NCBI GenBank assembly: GCA_964468685.1
Contig: CAYXUH010000017.1
Coordinates: 1 to 25,069 of the forward strand
Reading direction: 5' to 3'
Length of the DNA: 25,069 nt
DNA from: UBA6078 sp964468685
Lineage (GTDB): Bacteria; Desulfobacterota; Syntrophia; Syntrophales; UBA2210
The translations under genes and the position numbers were made by a program. The notes beneath the pieces were generated by a model. It saw nothing but the letters and a program-made list of their open reading frames with translations, had not been told where the DNA came from and made no database searches. Shown piece after piece: positions 1-7,647 of this stretch; the first letter of the stretch is position 1; each line of letters opens with the position of its first letter.

Positions 1-53
1 CTGCGACATCCTGCTCCCAAAGCAGGCGCGCTGCCAGGCTGCGCTACGCCCCG
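1..53 (-). tRNA. tRNA-Pro (anticodon UGG), 3' part cut by window edge
   Basis: On the minus strand the sequence starts CGGGGCG at base 53 (acceptor 5' strand), then TA, a D-arm with GCGC stem and AGCCTGG loop, and an anticodon arm CCTGC-TTTGGGA-GCAGG. The anticodon TGG lies at 19-17. This is the classic proline tRNA layout. The TpsiC arm and 3' acceptor half lie outside the window. The gene is 31 bp downstream of rdgB on the same strand, so it may be co-transcribed with it. Confidence 0.9.
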
Positions 54-84
54 ACTGAAAAACTACGGATTATGTATCTTCTCC

Positions 85-681
85 CTACAGCCTTTCTTTG
101 AGTTTGGCAAAGGCTATTCCCCGGTGGCTGATCCTGTTTTTTATCTCAGGATCAATCTCGGCGACCGTCTTGCCGTATTCCGGCACAATAAAGACGGGAT
201 CATAGCCAAAGCCCTCGCTTCCGGAGGGTCCCAAACTTATAGTTCCCTTCAATTTGCCTTCGAAGGTTTCAAATGTTCCATCTGTCCGATACAATACCAG
301 TAAGCACCGGAAGGCTGCCCCTCTTTTCTCCCCGGGAACGCCCTCCATCTCCTCCAGGAGCTTATGGATATTTTGTTCGTCTGTCGCTTCCGCCCCTGAG
401 TATCTCGCCGAATGAATACCGGGCGCCCCTCCAAGGCAATCTACCTCTAATCCCGAATCGTCGGCGATGACGGTCCTGCCGGTATATTCGGATACAGCGC
501 GGGCCTTTTTCAGGGCATTTTCAAGAAACGTCTGGCCATCCTCTATGATGGAGGGGGCATCGGGATAGTTATGAAGCGAAAGGAGGTCAACATTCTTTCC
601 TGCAAGCAATGCCTTAAGCTCTCTTATTTTCCCCTTGTTTTTTGAGGCGAAAATAATTTTGTTATTCACAATCTCTGCCAT
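85..681 (-). CDS. rdgB: XTP/dITP diphosphatase (non-canonical purine NTP pyrophosphatase)
   Basis: This is a 198-residue protein of the RdgB/HAM1/Ham1p family, which hydrolyses dITP, ITP and XTP to monophosphates so that deaminated purines are not built into DNA or RNA. Seen: the N-terminal substrate-binding motif ASKNKGK (residues 12-18), the central VIADDSGLEVDCLGG block with the metal/catalytic acidic residues, ARYSG, then GSEGFGYDPVF and the C-terminal SHRG motif. Length matches the family (about 195-205). It follows rph after 42 bp, the common rph-rdgB pairing in bacteria, and lies last before the tRNA. The start ATG at 681 has only a weak upstream GAG, but the SKNKGK motif sits at the usual distance from the N-terminus. 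Confidence 0.95.
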   Translation of the reverse strand: MAEIVNNKIIFASKNKGKIRELKALLAGKNVDLLSLHNYPDAPSIIEDGQTFLENALKKARAVSEYTGRTVIADDSGLEVDCLGGAPGIHSARYSGAEATDEQNIHKLLEEMEGVPGEKRGAAFRCLLVLYRTDGTFETFEGKLKGTISLGPSGSEGFGYDPVFIVPEYGKTVAEIDPEIKNRISHRGIAFAKLKERL

Positions 682-723
682 AACATCTCAATTGCTGAAA
701 GAATACCGGGACAACGCAGATAT

Positions 724-1443
724 TCACAATTCTCCGAGGATCTCTTTCTGCCTTTTTGTAAGGTTGGAGATCCCCGCTGTCGCGACGTTGATCATCCTGT
801 CCAGCAGATCCCGACTAAAGGGCTCCGCTTCGGCGGTCCCCTGAATCTCGACAATCCCCCCGCTCCCGGTCATGACAAAATTCATATCCACATCGGCGGT
901 TGAATCTTCTGCGTAATCAAGATCAAGCAGTACCTCGCCGTCGACAATCCCGACGCTGATCGCGGCTATGGAATCCTTTACGGGAAGCACCTCTATTGCG
1001 CCCTGTTCCCTCAGTCGCCGAAGTGCATCCGCCAGTGCTATAAATGCTCCGGTTATGGACGCGGTCCGCGTCCCTCCATCGGCCTGAACCACATCGCAGT
1101 CAATATAGATTGTTCGTTCCCCAAAGGCGGTCATATCGGTCACAGCCCGAAGCGACCGTCCTATCAACCGCTGGATCTCGTGTGTCCTCCCCTTGATTTT
1201 GCCGCTCGATGACTCGCGTGTATTTCTCGAGGACGTGGACGCGGGGAGCATGGCATATTCCGCCGTCAGCCACCCCTTCCCCGAATTTTTCAAAAAAGCA
1301 GGAACCCTGTCTTCCAGTGAGGCTGTACATATCACCCGTGTATTGCCCATCTCTATGAGCACCGACCCCTTCGCGCTTGGCAGAAAATCTCTGGTTATTG
1401 TTATCTGCCGCATCTCATCCCATCTGCGGCTATTAGCCCGCAT
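724..1443 (-). CDS. rph: Ribonuclease PH (3'-5' phosphorolytic tRNA-trimming exoribonuclease)
   Basis: The 239-residue protein matches RNase PH throughout. Seen: the N-terminal MRANSRRWDEMRQITITRDF corresponds to the family MR..GR..DE.R start, followed by GSVLIEMGNTRVICTAS, GWLTAEYAMLP, the EIQRLIGRSLRA helix and DCDVVQADGGTRTASITGA, the phosphate-binding active-site core. It removes nucleotides downstream of the CCA end of tRNA precursors using phosphate and acts as a ring hexamer. Two ATG codons sit in tandem (1446 and 1443). I chose 1443 because homologues start with a single Met followed by Arg; 1446 would give a 4-bp ATGA overlap with the amidase stop. Both starts imply translational coupling to the amidase gene. 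Confidence 0.95.
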   Translation of the reverse strand: MRANSRRWDEMRQITITRDFLPSAKGSVLIEMGNTRVICTASLEDRVPAFLKNSGKGWLTAEYAMLPASTSSRNTRESSSGKIKGRTHEIQRLIGRSLRAVTDMTAFGERTIYIDCDVVQADGGTRTASITGAFIALADALRRLREQGAIEVLPVKDSIAAISVGIVDGEVLLDLDYAEDSTADVDMNFVMTGSGGIVEIQGTAEAEPFSRDLLDRMINVATAGISNLTKRQKEILGEL

Positions 1444-2144
1444 CATGATGCCCCACCGGTTAAAAAATATTCCTTTACGCTTCTGGTCAACGCACCCGCG
1501 ACAGATTCCTGAACCTTTGTATCTCTCAATTTTTTCCGGTCCTCCAGGTTTGTGGCAAAAACCACCTCCAACAGAATGGCCGGGATTGTGAGAGACTGCA
1601 GGAGATGTACCGGTGCCTCCCTCAGGCCCCTTCCCTTTCGCGGGAAGACCCCTTCCATGTTTTTCTGGACCATTTGGGCAAGCAGGACGCTGTTGTTCAG
1701 ACGCCTGGTTTGCTCCATATCTTTCAGTATCTCTCCGGAGTCGTCCTTTTCAGCGAATGGAATCGTGGCGCCAAGATAGTAGATCTCATACCCCTCGGCC
1801 TTCTGTCCGAAACCGGCGTTGACATGGAGACTGATACATATATCCGCATTCGATTCCTCAAGAATCTTTCTTCGCTGGGCCAGAGAGACATCCCTGTCAT
1901 CCAAACGCGTGAGTCGGACCTTTATATCATCCGTATTGGATAGATTTTTTTCCACAAGCTTCGCAATGGCGAGAGTTACATCCTTTTCGTGGACAGTTCG
2001 AGACAATTTCACCCCGGCATCTTTGCCCCCGTGGGCCGGGTCTATCACCAGCACGTGTTCCGCCGCGACCGCGGACAAGGGGAAAACAAGCCATATCAAA
2101 ACGATCAGCGCCCGCACTATGTTTTTCATTAATCCCGTAATCAT
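1443..2144 (-). CDS. N-acetylmuramoyl-L-alanine amidase (Amidase_3), exported
   Basis: This secreted zinc amidase of the AmiC/CwlD (Amidase_3) family cleaves the bond between MurNAc and the stem peptide of peptidoglycan. Seen: a signal peptide (KNIVRALIVLIWLVFPLSAVAA, cleavage probably after AVAA), then VLVIDPAHGGKDAG with the first Zn histidine, VHEKDVTLAIA with the Zn glutamate, ADICISLHVNAG with the second histidine, and IPAILLEVVFATN with the catalytic glutamate. It contains only the catalytic domain, with no AMIN or SPOR domain visible. The reading frame is open back to a GTG at 2159. I prefer ATG 2144, which has GGGGAG just upstream, but ATG 2129 would place the signal peptide at the very N-terminus and is also possible. 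It is 46 bp downstream of rel and overlaps rph. Confidence 0.88.
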   Translation of the reverse strand: MITGLMKNIVRALIVLIWLVFPLSAVAAEHVLVIDPAHGGKDAGVKLSRTVHEKDVTLAIAKLVEKNLSNTDDIKVRLTRLDDRDVSLAQRRKILEESNADICISLHVNAGFGQKAEGYEIYYLGATIPFAEKDDSGEILKDMEQTRRLNNSVLLAQMVQKNMEGVFPRKGRGLREAPVHLLQSLTIPAILLEVVFATNLEDRKKLRDTKVQESVAGALTRSVKEYFLTGGAS

Positions 2145-2190
2145 TATCTCCCCACTCACAAAAGTTATTGCGCGAATCTAGTACAGCAAT

Positions 2191-4395
2191 TTAGTGCCGG
2201 GTGTCAACATTTTCACGCAATTTGTTCCTTCCTCCACCGTTGAAGGGTTCTGTTACTCTTTCAACCGACAAAACGCTCTTCAGCTTTTTGAGTTCTGAGA
2301 TAATCAGGTTGAGTTGTTTCAAACTTTTTATGTCTAGTTGAAAGTTGCAGATTGCAGAACTTCCCGGGGTCGTATCGATATTGACATATGTCATATTTAC
2401 TCCCAAAGAAGAGATGGTACTGCTCAATTCGGACGAAAGCCCCTTTTTATCTTTGCAAATTGCCCTGATGCCAACAGCGAAGGTCTGTTTTGGATCAACA
2501 TTCCACTGTGCCGCAATGATCCTCTCAGTTTCCATCTCTTGTATCCGTCGGCAGTTCGACACATGGATGGTTATGCCCCTCCCCCTCGTCACGCAGCCGA
2601 CGATATCATCCCCGGGAAGAGGACTACAACACTTGGCAAATCTCACCATGATATTATCAATACCCGTGATGGATATACCCGCGTCTGACGGGGCTTTTTT
2701 GAATCGGTCTTTAACCCTCTCCAGGATTCCTTTTTTTTCTTCTTCCTCCTCCTCTTCGTGCAACAAATGATTGGTCACATGTTTTGCCGAAAGTTTTCCG
2801 TACCCGATAAGAGCCAGCATGTCATTCACGGTGGACAGAGAAGAATCCTCCAGGATAGCGCTGAATTCGTTGGTCTTGACCAACTGACTAAACTTCAAAT
2901 GATGCCGTTTGAGCTCTTTTTCGAGGATCTCTCTCCCCAGAGCGATACTCTTTTCACGCTCCTCCGTCTTGATCCACTGTTTTATCTTGGACACGGCCCG
3001 TGAGGTCACCGCATATTTCAACCAGTCTTTGCTGGGATAATGACCGACCTGGGTCATTACATCGACAGTATCGCCGTTTTGAAGCTTATATTTCAGGGGA
3101 ACAATCGTCCTGTTCACCTTTGCCCCTATGCATTGGGTACCCACATCGGTATGGATGCTGTAGGCGAAATCGATCGGCGTGGCACCCTTTGGAAATGATT
3201 TTACGTCCCCCTTCGGCGTAAAGACATAGACCTCGTCCGGATAGAGGGCCAGTTTCAGACTCTTCATGAATTCCCGGGCGTCTTTGTGCTCACTCTGCAT
3301 ATTGAGCAATTCTCTAAGATTGTTGATTTGGTCTTCGTCCTCTGTGGAAAAGGCCCTCCCCTCCTTGTATCTCCAATGGGCTGCGATCCCTTTCTCCGCC
3401 CACTCGTCCATCTCTTTTGTCCGGATCTGTATCTCCACCCTTTCCCCATAAGGACCGATAACAGTCGTATGCAGGGAACGGTAGTTGTTCGCCTTAGGCA
3501 TCGCTATGTAGTCCTTGAAACGTCCGGGGACGGGCTTCCAGAGGGCGTGAATAATGCTGAGCACCTCGTAGCACTTCCTTTCCTCATCAGAATCAAGGAT
3601 TACCCGGAACGCGGTAAGGTCGTACACCTCATCGAAATTGATACGCTGTTCATGCATCTTCTTGAAGATGCTGTAAAAATGTTTGGCTCTACCCCGAACT
3701 TCTCCCTTCAGGCCGAAATCCTCCAACTGATTGTGAATGATATTCATTACCTCTTCCACGTAGCGGTTGCGCTCTTCTTCTTTTTTATCGACCCGCTCCA
3801 TGAGTTCATAATATCCATCTGGATTGAGGTATTTCAGCGAGAGATCCTCCAACTCATCCTTTATCCAGTTTATTCCCAGGCGTGTGGCCAGAGGGGCGTA
3901 TACCTCAAGGGTTTCCTGCGCTATAAACATTTGTCTGTCTGCGGGCTGAAAATCAAGCGTGCGCATGTTGTGAAGCCGGTCAGCCAGTTTTACGAGGAGT
4001 ATCCGGATATCGGCGGACATGGCCAGTATCATCTTCCTGAAATTCTCCGCCTGGCGTTCCAACTGGTCTCCAAAGGTTATCTTGCTTATCTTGGTCAGAC
4101 CATCGACAAGAAAGGCAACATCCTTGCCAAAGGCACCCTCTACCTGTTCAACGGTGGCCAATGTGTCTTCGACGGCGTCATGGAGGAGACAGGTGATCAG
4201 AGTCGCGACATCAAGTCTCATCTCAACCAGCATCCCGGTCACCTCCAGGGGATGGATGAGATAAGGTTCTCCCGATAGGCGCAACTGTCCCTGGTGCACG
4301 GATGCTGAAAAGATATAGGCCTTTTCTATCATCTCAATGTCTTTCTGAGAAAGATACTGCTGGCCTTTTTCCAATATGTCGGTTATTCGTATCAT
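2191..4395 (-). CDS. rel: Bifunctional (p)ppGpp synthetase/hydrolase (Rel/SpoT)
   Basis: This 734-residue long RelA-SpoT homologue makes and degrades the stringent-response alarmone (p)ppGpp. Seen in order: a hydrolase HD domain (H48, H72-D73 in LLHDAVEDT, and ADRLHN near 138-143), a synthetase domain with RFKD at 292-295 and NNYRSLHTT, a TGS domain (about 390-450), and a C-terminal ACT domain (about 660-725). The RxKD motif, as opposed to the ExDD of monofunctional RelA, and an intact HD site mark it as bifunctional. An unusual run of seven Glu lies between TGS and ACT (coding bases about 2737-2757). The gene is separated from proS by 134 bp carrying a perfect TATAAT, so it may have its own start in addition to read-through. 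Confidence 0.96.
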   Translation of the reverse strand: MIRITDILEKGQQYLSQKDIEMIEKAYIFSASVHQGQLRLSGEPYLIHPLEVTGMLVEMRLDVATLITCLLHDAVEDTLATVEQVEGAFGKDVAFLVDGLTKISKITFGDQLERQAENFRKMILAMSADIRILLVKLADRLHNMRTLDFQPADRQMFIAQETLEVYAPLATRLGINWIKDELEDLSLKYLNPDGYYELMERVDKKEEERNRYVEEVMNIIHNQLEDFGLKGEVRGRAKHFYSIFKKMHEQRINFDEVYDLTAFRVILDSDEERKCYEVLSIIHALWKPVPGRFKDYIAMPKANNYRSLHTTVIGPYGERVEIQIRTKEMDEWAEKGIAAHWRYKEGRAFSTEDEDQINNLRELLNMQSEHKDAREFMKSLKLALYPDEVYVFTPKGDVKSFPKGATPIDFAYSIHTDVGTQCIGAKVNRTIVPLKYKLQNGDTVDVMTQVGHYPSKDWLKYAVTSRAVSKIKQWIKTEEREKSIALGREILEKELKRHHLKFSQLVKTNEFSAILEDSSLSTVNDMLALIGYGKLSAKHVTNHLLHEEEEEEEKKGILERVKDRFKKAPSDAGISITGIDNIMVRFAKCCSPLPGDDIVGCVTRGRGITIHVSNCRRIQEMETERIIAAQWNVDPKQTFAVGIRAICKDKKGLSSELSSTISSLGVNMTYVNIDTTPGSSAICNFQLDIKSLKQLNLIISELKKLKSVLSVERVTEPFNGGGRNKLRENVDTRH

Positions 4396-4515
4396 CCGAT
4401 GCTACCATCTACCCTGATGTCTCGCCCTATCATGCGCACTCCAGGTCGTCATTTATCGTGTTTCTTTCCACATTTGGAGCATGAGGGTCCAATCCCTTTG
4501 AACCCTCTGCTATTA

Positions 4516-4544
4516 ATTATAGATAACGGTTAACTAGAACTAAT
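4516..4544 (-). promoter_or_regulatory. Candidate promoter ahead of rel
   Basis: In the 134-bp proS-rel gap the minus strand has a perfect TATAAT (4521-4516). The best -35 at 17 bp is ATTAGT (4544-4539), which is weak and overlaps the proS 3' end. The -10 is therefore seen, while the promoter as a whole is inferred. The rest of the gap has no convincing gene; short in-frame pieces are discussed under rejected items. Confidence 0.35.
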
Positions 4545-6257
4545 CGGGAGATGATCCCTTATCGTTTTTGTTATAAAGTCGCTGACTGTCTCAATCGGTA
4601 TCTTTTCAACCTCTCCGGATTTTCGGAATTTCACCTCTACCCTCCCCTCTGCAAGGCCTTTCGAGCCTATCGTAACCCTGAGGGGTATGCCTATCAGGTC
4701 GGCATCCTTGAATTTGACACCCGCCCGTTCATCTCTGTCATCGAGGATGACTTCTACCCCATCTGCGATAAAGCGCTCGTACAGCTCTTCCGCGGCCGTG
4801 GAGATCTGTTCATCTTTCATGTTAACCGGGGTGATTATCACGTGGAAAGGCGCGATCGACAGGGGCCATATGATGCCATCTTCGTCATGGCTCTGCTCGA
4901 TGCAGGCGGCGGCCGTCCTTCCGATACCGATTCCGTAACACCCCATGATCATGTGCTTTTCTTTCCCATCCTTATCAAGGAAGGTGGCGTTCATAGCCTT
5001 GCTGTACTTGACGCCGAGTTTGAATACGTGCCCCACTTCGATACCCCTGACAATCCTGATCTCTCCCCCGCAGCGCGGGCACCGGTCTCCTTCCCGTATG
5101 GTTCTCAGATCGGCGTACTCGGTTATATTGAAATCCCGCGTGCTGTTGCAGTTTTTTATGTGGTAATCTTCCCGGTTACCCCCCACAACAAAACTCTCCA
5201 TACCGAGGAGGGAATAATCGGCGATAATTCGGCACTTAATTCCTATGGGCCCGGCAAATCCCCGGGGAGAGCCCGTTACCTCCAAGATGGTGTCATCCAT
5301 CGCGAGTTCAAGCGAGTCGCACGCAAGGTAATTCTTCAGTTTTATCTCATTTATCTCCTCATCACCTCTAACCAGCGCAGCCACAGGCTTGTCATCGCAC
5401 ATAAATATCATCGTTTTTACAACATCACGGGGCCCTACACCGAGAAACGCGCACACCTCTTCGATGGTTCTCACATCGGGTGTGTGGACCTCCTCGGATG
5501 GCGGGTATTCCGCGTCCGGATCTGCCTCTTCCTTCGGCCGGGGACACTCGGCCTTTTCAAGATTTGCGGCATACTCGCATGCGGTACAATGGACCATCGC
5601 GTCCTCTCCCGCCTCGGCGGTGACCATAAATTCGTGGGAAAAACTTCCCCCTATGTTACCGCTGTCCGCCTCCACCGGTCTGAAGTGTAATCCGCACCGC
5701 GTGAATATCCGGTTATAGGCATCGAACATCTTCCGGTAACTTTCCTCCACACCCTCTTCAGTGGCGTCGAAGCTGTAGGCATCCTTCATACCGAACTCCC
5801 TGGATCTCATGATACCGAACCGCGGTCGTATCTCATCACGGAACTTCGTCTGAATTTGATAGAGATTCCGGGGAAGTTGCCGGTATGTCTGTATCTCATC
5901 GCGCACCAGCGCGGTTATAACCTCTTCATGCGTCGGCCCGATGCAGTAATCCCGGTTGTGCCTGTCTCTGACCCTGAGCAGCTCTTTCCCGTACATATTC
6001 CACCGTCCCGACTCCATCCAGAGTTCGGCCGGCTGTACGGCGGGCAGAAAGACCTCCTGGGCACCAGCCCGGTTCATCTCTTCGCGCACGATCTGTTCCA
6101 CCTTTCTGATCACGCGATACCCCAGGGGCAGATATGAATATATTCCTCCAGCCAGTTTCCGTATCATTCCCGCCCGTAGCATCAATTGGTGGCTCTGAAT
6201 CTCCGCATCGGAAGGCGTCTCCTTCATGGTTGGCAGAAACATCTCTGAATAACGCAT
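4530..6257 (-). CDS. proS: Prolyl-tRNA synthetase (bacterial type, with editing insertion)
   Basis: The 575-residue class II aminoacyl-tRNA synthetase charges tRNA-Pro with proline. Seen: class II motif 1 region (GIYSYLPLGYRVIRKVEQIVREEM read in part), motif 2 RPRFGIMRSREFGMKDAYSF near 135-155, a central insertion (about 225-400) of the YbaK/INS editing type that removes mischarged alanine, motif 3 GCYGIGIGRT (about 440-450), and the C-terminal anticodon-binding domain. Length fits the bacterial ProS type (about 565-575) and not the shorter archaeal-like form. The start ATG 6257 is fixed by an ideal ribosome site three bases upstream. It lies downstream of ispG across a repeat-rich gap; a tRNA-Pro lies at the far end of the same gene run. 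Confidence 0.97.
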   Translation of the reverse strand: MRYSEMFLPTMKETPSDAEIQSHQLMLRAGMIRKLAGGIYSYLPLGYRVIRKVEQIVREEMNRAGAQEVFLPAVQPAELWMESGRWNMYGKELLRVRDRHNRDYCIGPTHEEVITALVRDEIQTYRQLPRNLYQIQTKFRDEIRPRFGIMRSREFGMKDAYSFDATEEGVEESYRKMFDAYNRIFTRCGLHFRPVEADSGNIGGSFSHEFMVTAEAGEDAMVHCTACEYAANLEKAECPRPKEEADPDAEYPPSEEVHTPDVRTIEEVCAFLGVGPRDVVKTMIFMCDDKPVAALVRGDEEINEIKLKNYLACDSLELAMDDTILEVTGSPRGFAGPIGIKCRIIADYSLLGMESFVVGGNREDYHIKNCNSTRDFNITEYADLRTIREGDRCPRCGGEIRIVRGIEVGHVFKLGVKYSKAMNATFLDKDGKEKHMIMGCYGIGIGRTAAACIEQSHDEDGIIWPLSIAPFHVIITPVNMKDEQISTAAEELYERFIADGVEVILDDRDERAGVKFKDADLIGIPLRVTIGSKGLAEGRVEVKFRKSGEVEKIPIETVSDFITKTIRDHLPISSS

Positions 6258-6260
6258 TAT

Positions 6261-6269
6261 TCCTCCTTA
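6261..6269 (-). promoter_or_regulatory. Strong ribosome binding site of proS
   Basis: The minus strand reads TAAGGAGGA followed by ATA and the proS ATG. It is a near-perfect complement to the 16S rRNA 3' end and fixes the start. The same TAAGGAG word is repeated six times upstream in the heptamer array. Confidence 0.75.
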
Positions 6270-6286
6270 ATTCGTATAAAATTTGA

Positions 6287-6332
6287 CAGGATCAACAGGA
6301 CATTCAGGATTAAAAACGACTTTGTCAATCCT
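6287..6332. repeat. Nine-base periodic CAGGA repeat with flanking AGGATT/AATCCT inverted repeat
   Basis: CAGGA occurs at 6287, 6296 and 6305, exactly nine bases apart (CAGGATCAA, CAGGACATT, CAGGATTAA). The last copy's AGGATT (6306-6311) can pair with AATCCT (6327-6332) across a 15-base loop. Such degenerate CAGGATT-type intergenic repeats are familiar to me from deltaproteobacterial genomes, but I cannot check the copy number here. It lies in the untranslated stretch between ispG and proS. Confidence 0.55.
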
Positions 6333-6350
6333 CATTCAATCTTCTTTCTA

Positions 6351-6392
6351 CTCCTTACTCCTTACTCCTTACTCCTTACTCCTTACTCCTTA
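6351..6392. repeat. Tandem array of six perfect CTCCTTA heptamers at the ispG stop
   Basis: Six exact copies of CTCCTTA run without interruption from 6351 to 6392; a degenerate CTTTCTA precedes them on the plus strand. On the transcribed minus strand each unit reads TAAGGAG, a Shine-Dalgarno-like word. The array overlaps the last codons of ispG: the final Lys-Glu-stop is encoded by the first unit and a half, so unit gain or loss further along would not change the protein. It lies about 93 bases upstream of the proS start. Confidence 0.92.
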
Positions 6393-7456
6393 CCCTTTTC
6401 TTCGAGCATGGCATGAATCTCATCCATCAGGACATCTGCAAACTCTTCTTCTCGTATCTTCCGTATGACCTTACCTTTCTTAAAAAGAAGCCCCGTGTGA
6501 CGCCCCCCTGCGATGCCAATATCGGCCTCTACGGCTTCTCCCGGCCCATTGACCACACACCCCATAAGCGCAACCTTAAAGTAATCCTTTATTCCTGAAA
6601 GTCTGCCTTCGACCTCTTCGACCAGGCGAAAGAGATCTATCTCGCACCGTCCGCAGGTGGGGCAGGACACGATATCGGGGCCAACCCTGCGGATGTTCAA
6701 GGCCCTCAGTATGCCGTACGCGACGCCGACCTCCGCGACGGGATCGCCCGATATGGAAACCCGTATGGTATCACCGATTCCCTCATTCAGGAGAACCCCG
6801 ATACCGATGGATGACTTGACAGCCGAATTGACAAGGCTTCCTGCCTCGGTCACACCGAGGTGCAGGGGATAATCGGTGGCCTCAGAGATCGCCCGGTTCG
6901 CCTCTATCATGGTGGTGACATCGGATGCCTTGACGGACAGTTTGATAGCGTGAAAATCCATCTCTTCAAAGAATCGGATATTCCTCAGGGCGCTTTCAAC
7001 AAGTGCGGACGCCGTCGGGGCTCCGTGGCTGGCAAGGATATCTTTCTCGAGTGAACCCGAATTGATCCCGATGCGAATGGAGACTCCCCTCTCTTTTGCC
7101 TCACGAATGACCTGTCCTACCTTATCTTTTCCGATATTTCCCGGGTTTATCCGGATACAATCTGCGCCGTTTCTGATGGCGCCGAGGGCAAGCCGGTGGT
7201 CGAAATGTATGTCAGCGACCAGGGGGATCTTTATGCTCTCCTTGATCTCGGCAAGCGCGCGGGCCGCCTCCTCATCGGGGACGGCTACCCTCACAATCTC
7301 GCATCCCGCGTCGGTCAGTCTTTCGATCTGGGCAACCGTCGCCTCTACATCTCTCGTGTCGGTGCAAGTCATCGACTGAACGGCAATGGGGGCATCGTCT
7401 CCTATGGTAACCGAACCGACAGAGACTGATCTCGTCTTTTTTCTAGTTTTGCTCAT
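6383..7456 (-). CDS. ispG: 4-hydroxy-3-methylbut-2-enyl diphosphate synthase (GcpE), MEP pathway
   Basis: The 357-residue iron-sulfur enzyme converts methylerythritol cyclodiphosphate to HMBPP, the penultimate step of non-mevalonate isoprenoid synthesis. Seen: VGSVTIGDDAPIAVQSMT at the N-terminus of the TIM barrel, the ADIHFDHRLAL and NPGNIG motifs, and a C-terminal 4Fe-4S domain with CPTCGRCEID and GCVVNGPGEA supplying three cysteines. It is the compact bacterial form without the plant/Chlamydia insertion. The frame is open to an ATG at 7498, but a good promoter at 7508-7536 would start the RNA almost on that codon. I therefore place the start at ATG 7456 (MSKTRKK), which also fits homologues. 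The 3' end lies inside the heptamer array. Confidence 0.95.
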   Translation of the reverse strand: MSKTRKKTRSVSVGSVTIGDDAPIAVQSMTCTDTRDVEATVAQIERLTDAGCEIVRVAVPDEEAARALAEIKESIKIPLVADIHFDHRLALGAIRNGADCIRINPGNIGKDKVGQVIREAKERGVSIRIGINSGSLEKDILASHGAPTASALVESALRNIRFFEEMDFHAIKLSVKASDVTTMIEANRAISEATDYPLHLGVTEAGSLVNSAVKSSIGIGVLLNEGIGDTIRVSISGDPVAEVGVAYGILRALNIRRVGPDIVSCPTCGRCEIDLFRLVEEVEGRLSGIKDYFKVALMGCVVNGPGEAVEADIGIAGGRHTGLLFKKGKVIRKIREEEFADVLMDEIHAMLEEKGKE

Positions 7457-7507
7457 GGTCTTCTCAAGAAAGTTTCGGCGCCCGACAACAGGCGCCATCT
7501 CTTCGCA

Positions 7508-7536
7508 TTTATAACACGAACACTACCGAAGGGCAA
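7508..7536 (-). promoter_or_regulatory. sigma70-type promoter for ispG
   Basis: On the minus strand TTGCCC (7536-7531), a 17-base spacer and TATAAA (7513-7508) form a good sigma70-like promoter. Transcription would begin near 7500, about 45 bases before the chosen ispG ATG at 7456. It probably drives the whole ispG-proS-(rel...) run. Confidence 0.6.
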
Positions 7537-7591
7537 TGAGCGAATGTAGGTAACCCCGGGAAAGTGCGCCTTTTCGAGGGATGGAATCGGG

Positions 7592-7620
7592 TTGACTTAT
7601 CCGGCCGGGGAACATAGAAT
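7592..7620 (+). promoter_or_regulatory. sigma70-type promoter for the MFS transporter gene
   Basis: TTGACT (7592-7597), a 17-base spacer and TAGAAT (7615-7620) lie 28 bases ahead of the ATG at 7648. An AAGGGGGA ribosome site lies between. The promoter is back to back with the ispG promoter. Confidence 0.6.
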
Positions 7621-7647
7621 CGACCGGCAAACAAGGGGGAAAGAATC

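Noticed and set aside
649..664. The 16-base word GAAAATAATTTTGTTA occurs here and again at 25049-25064, as a direct repeat near both window ends.
   Set aside because: It lies inside rdgB coding sequence at the left copy and is AT-rich low complexity; no integrase or mobile genes lie between. Chance is the simplest explanation.
4396..4529. Short minus-strand frame encoding a zinc-ribbon-like SCSKCGKKHDK in the proS-rel gap.
   Set aside because: It lacks a start codon and ribosome site, is only about 25 codons long, and has a single CxxC; probably chance.
3286..5690. Long open frames of 330-379 codons on the plus strand opposite rel and proS.
   Set aside because: They are antisense to two well-recognised genes, have no family motifs and arise from codon bias on the coding strand.
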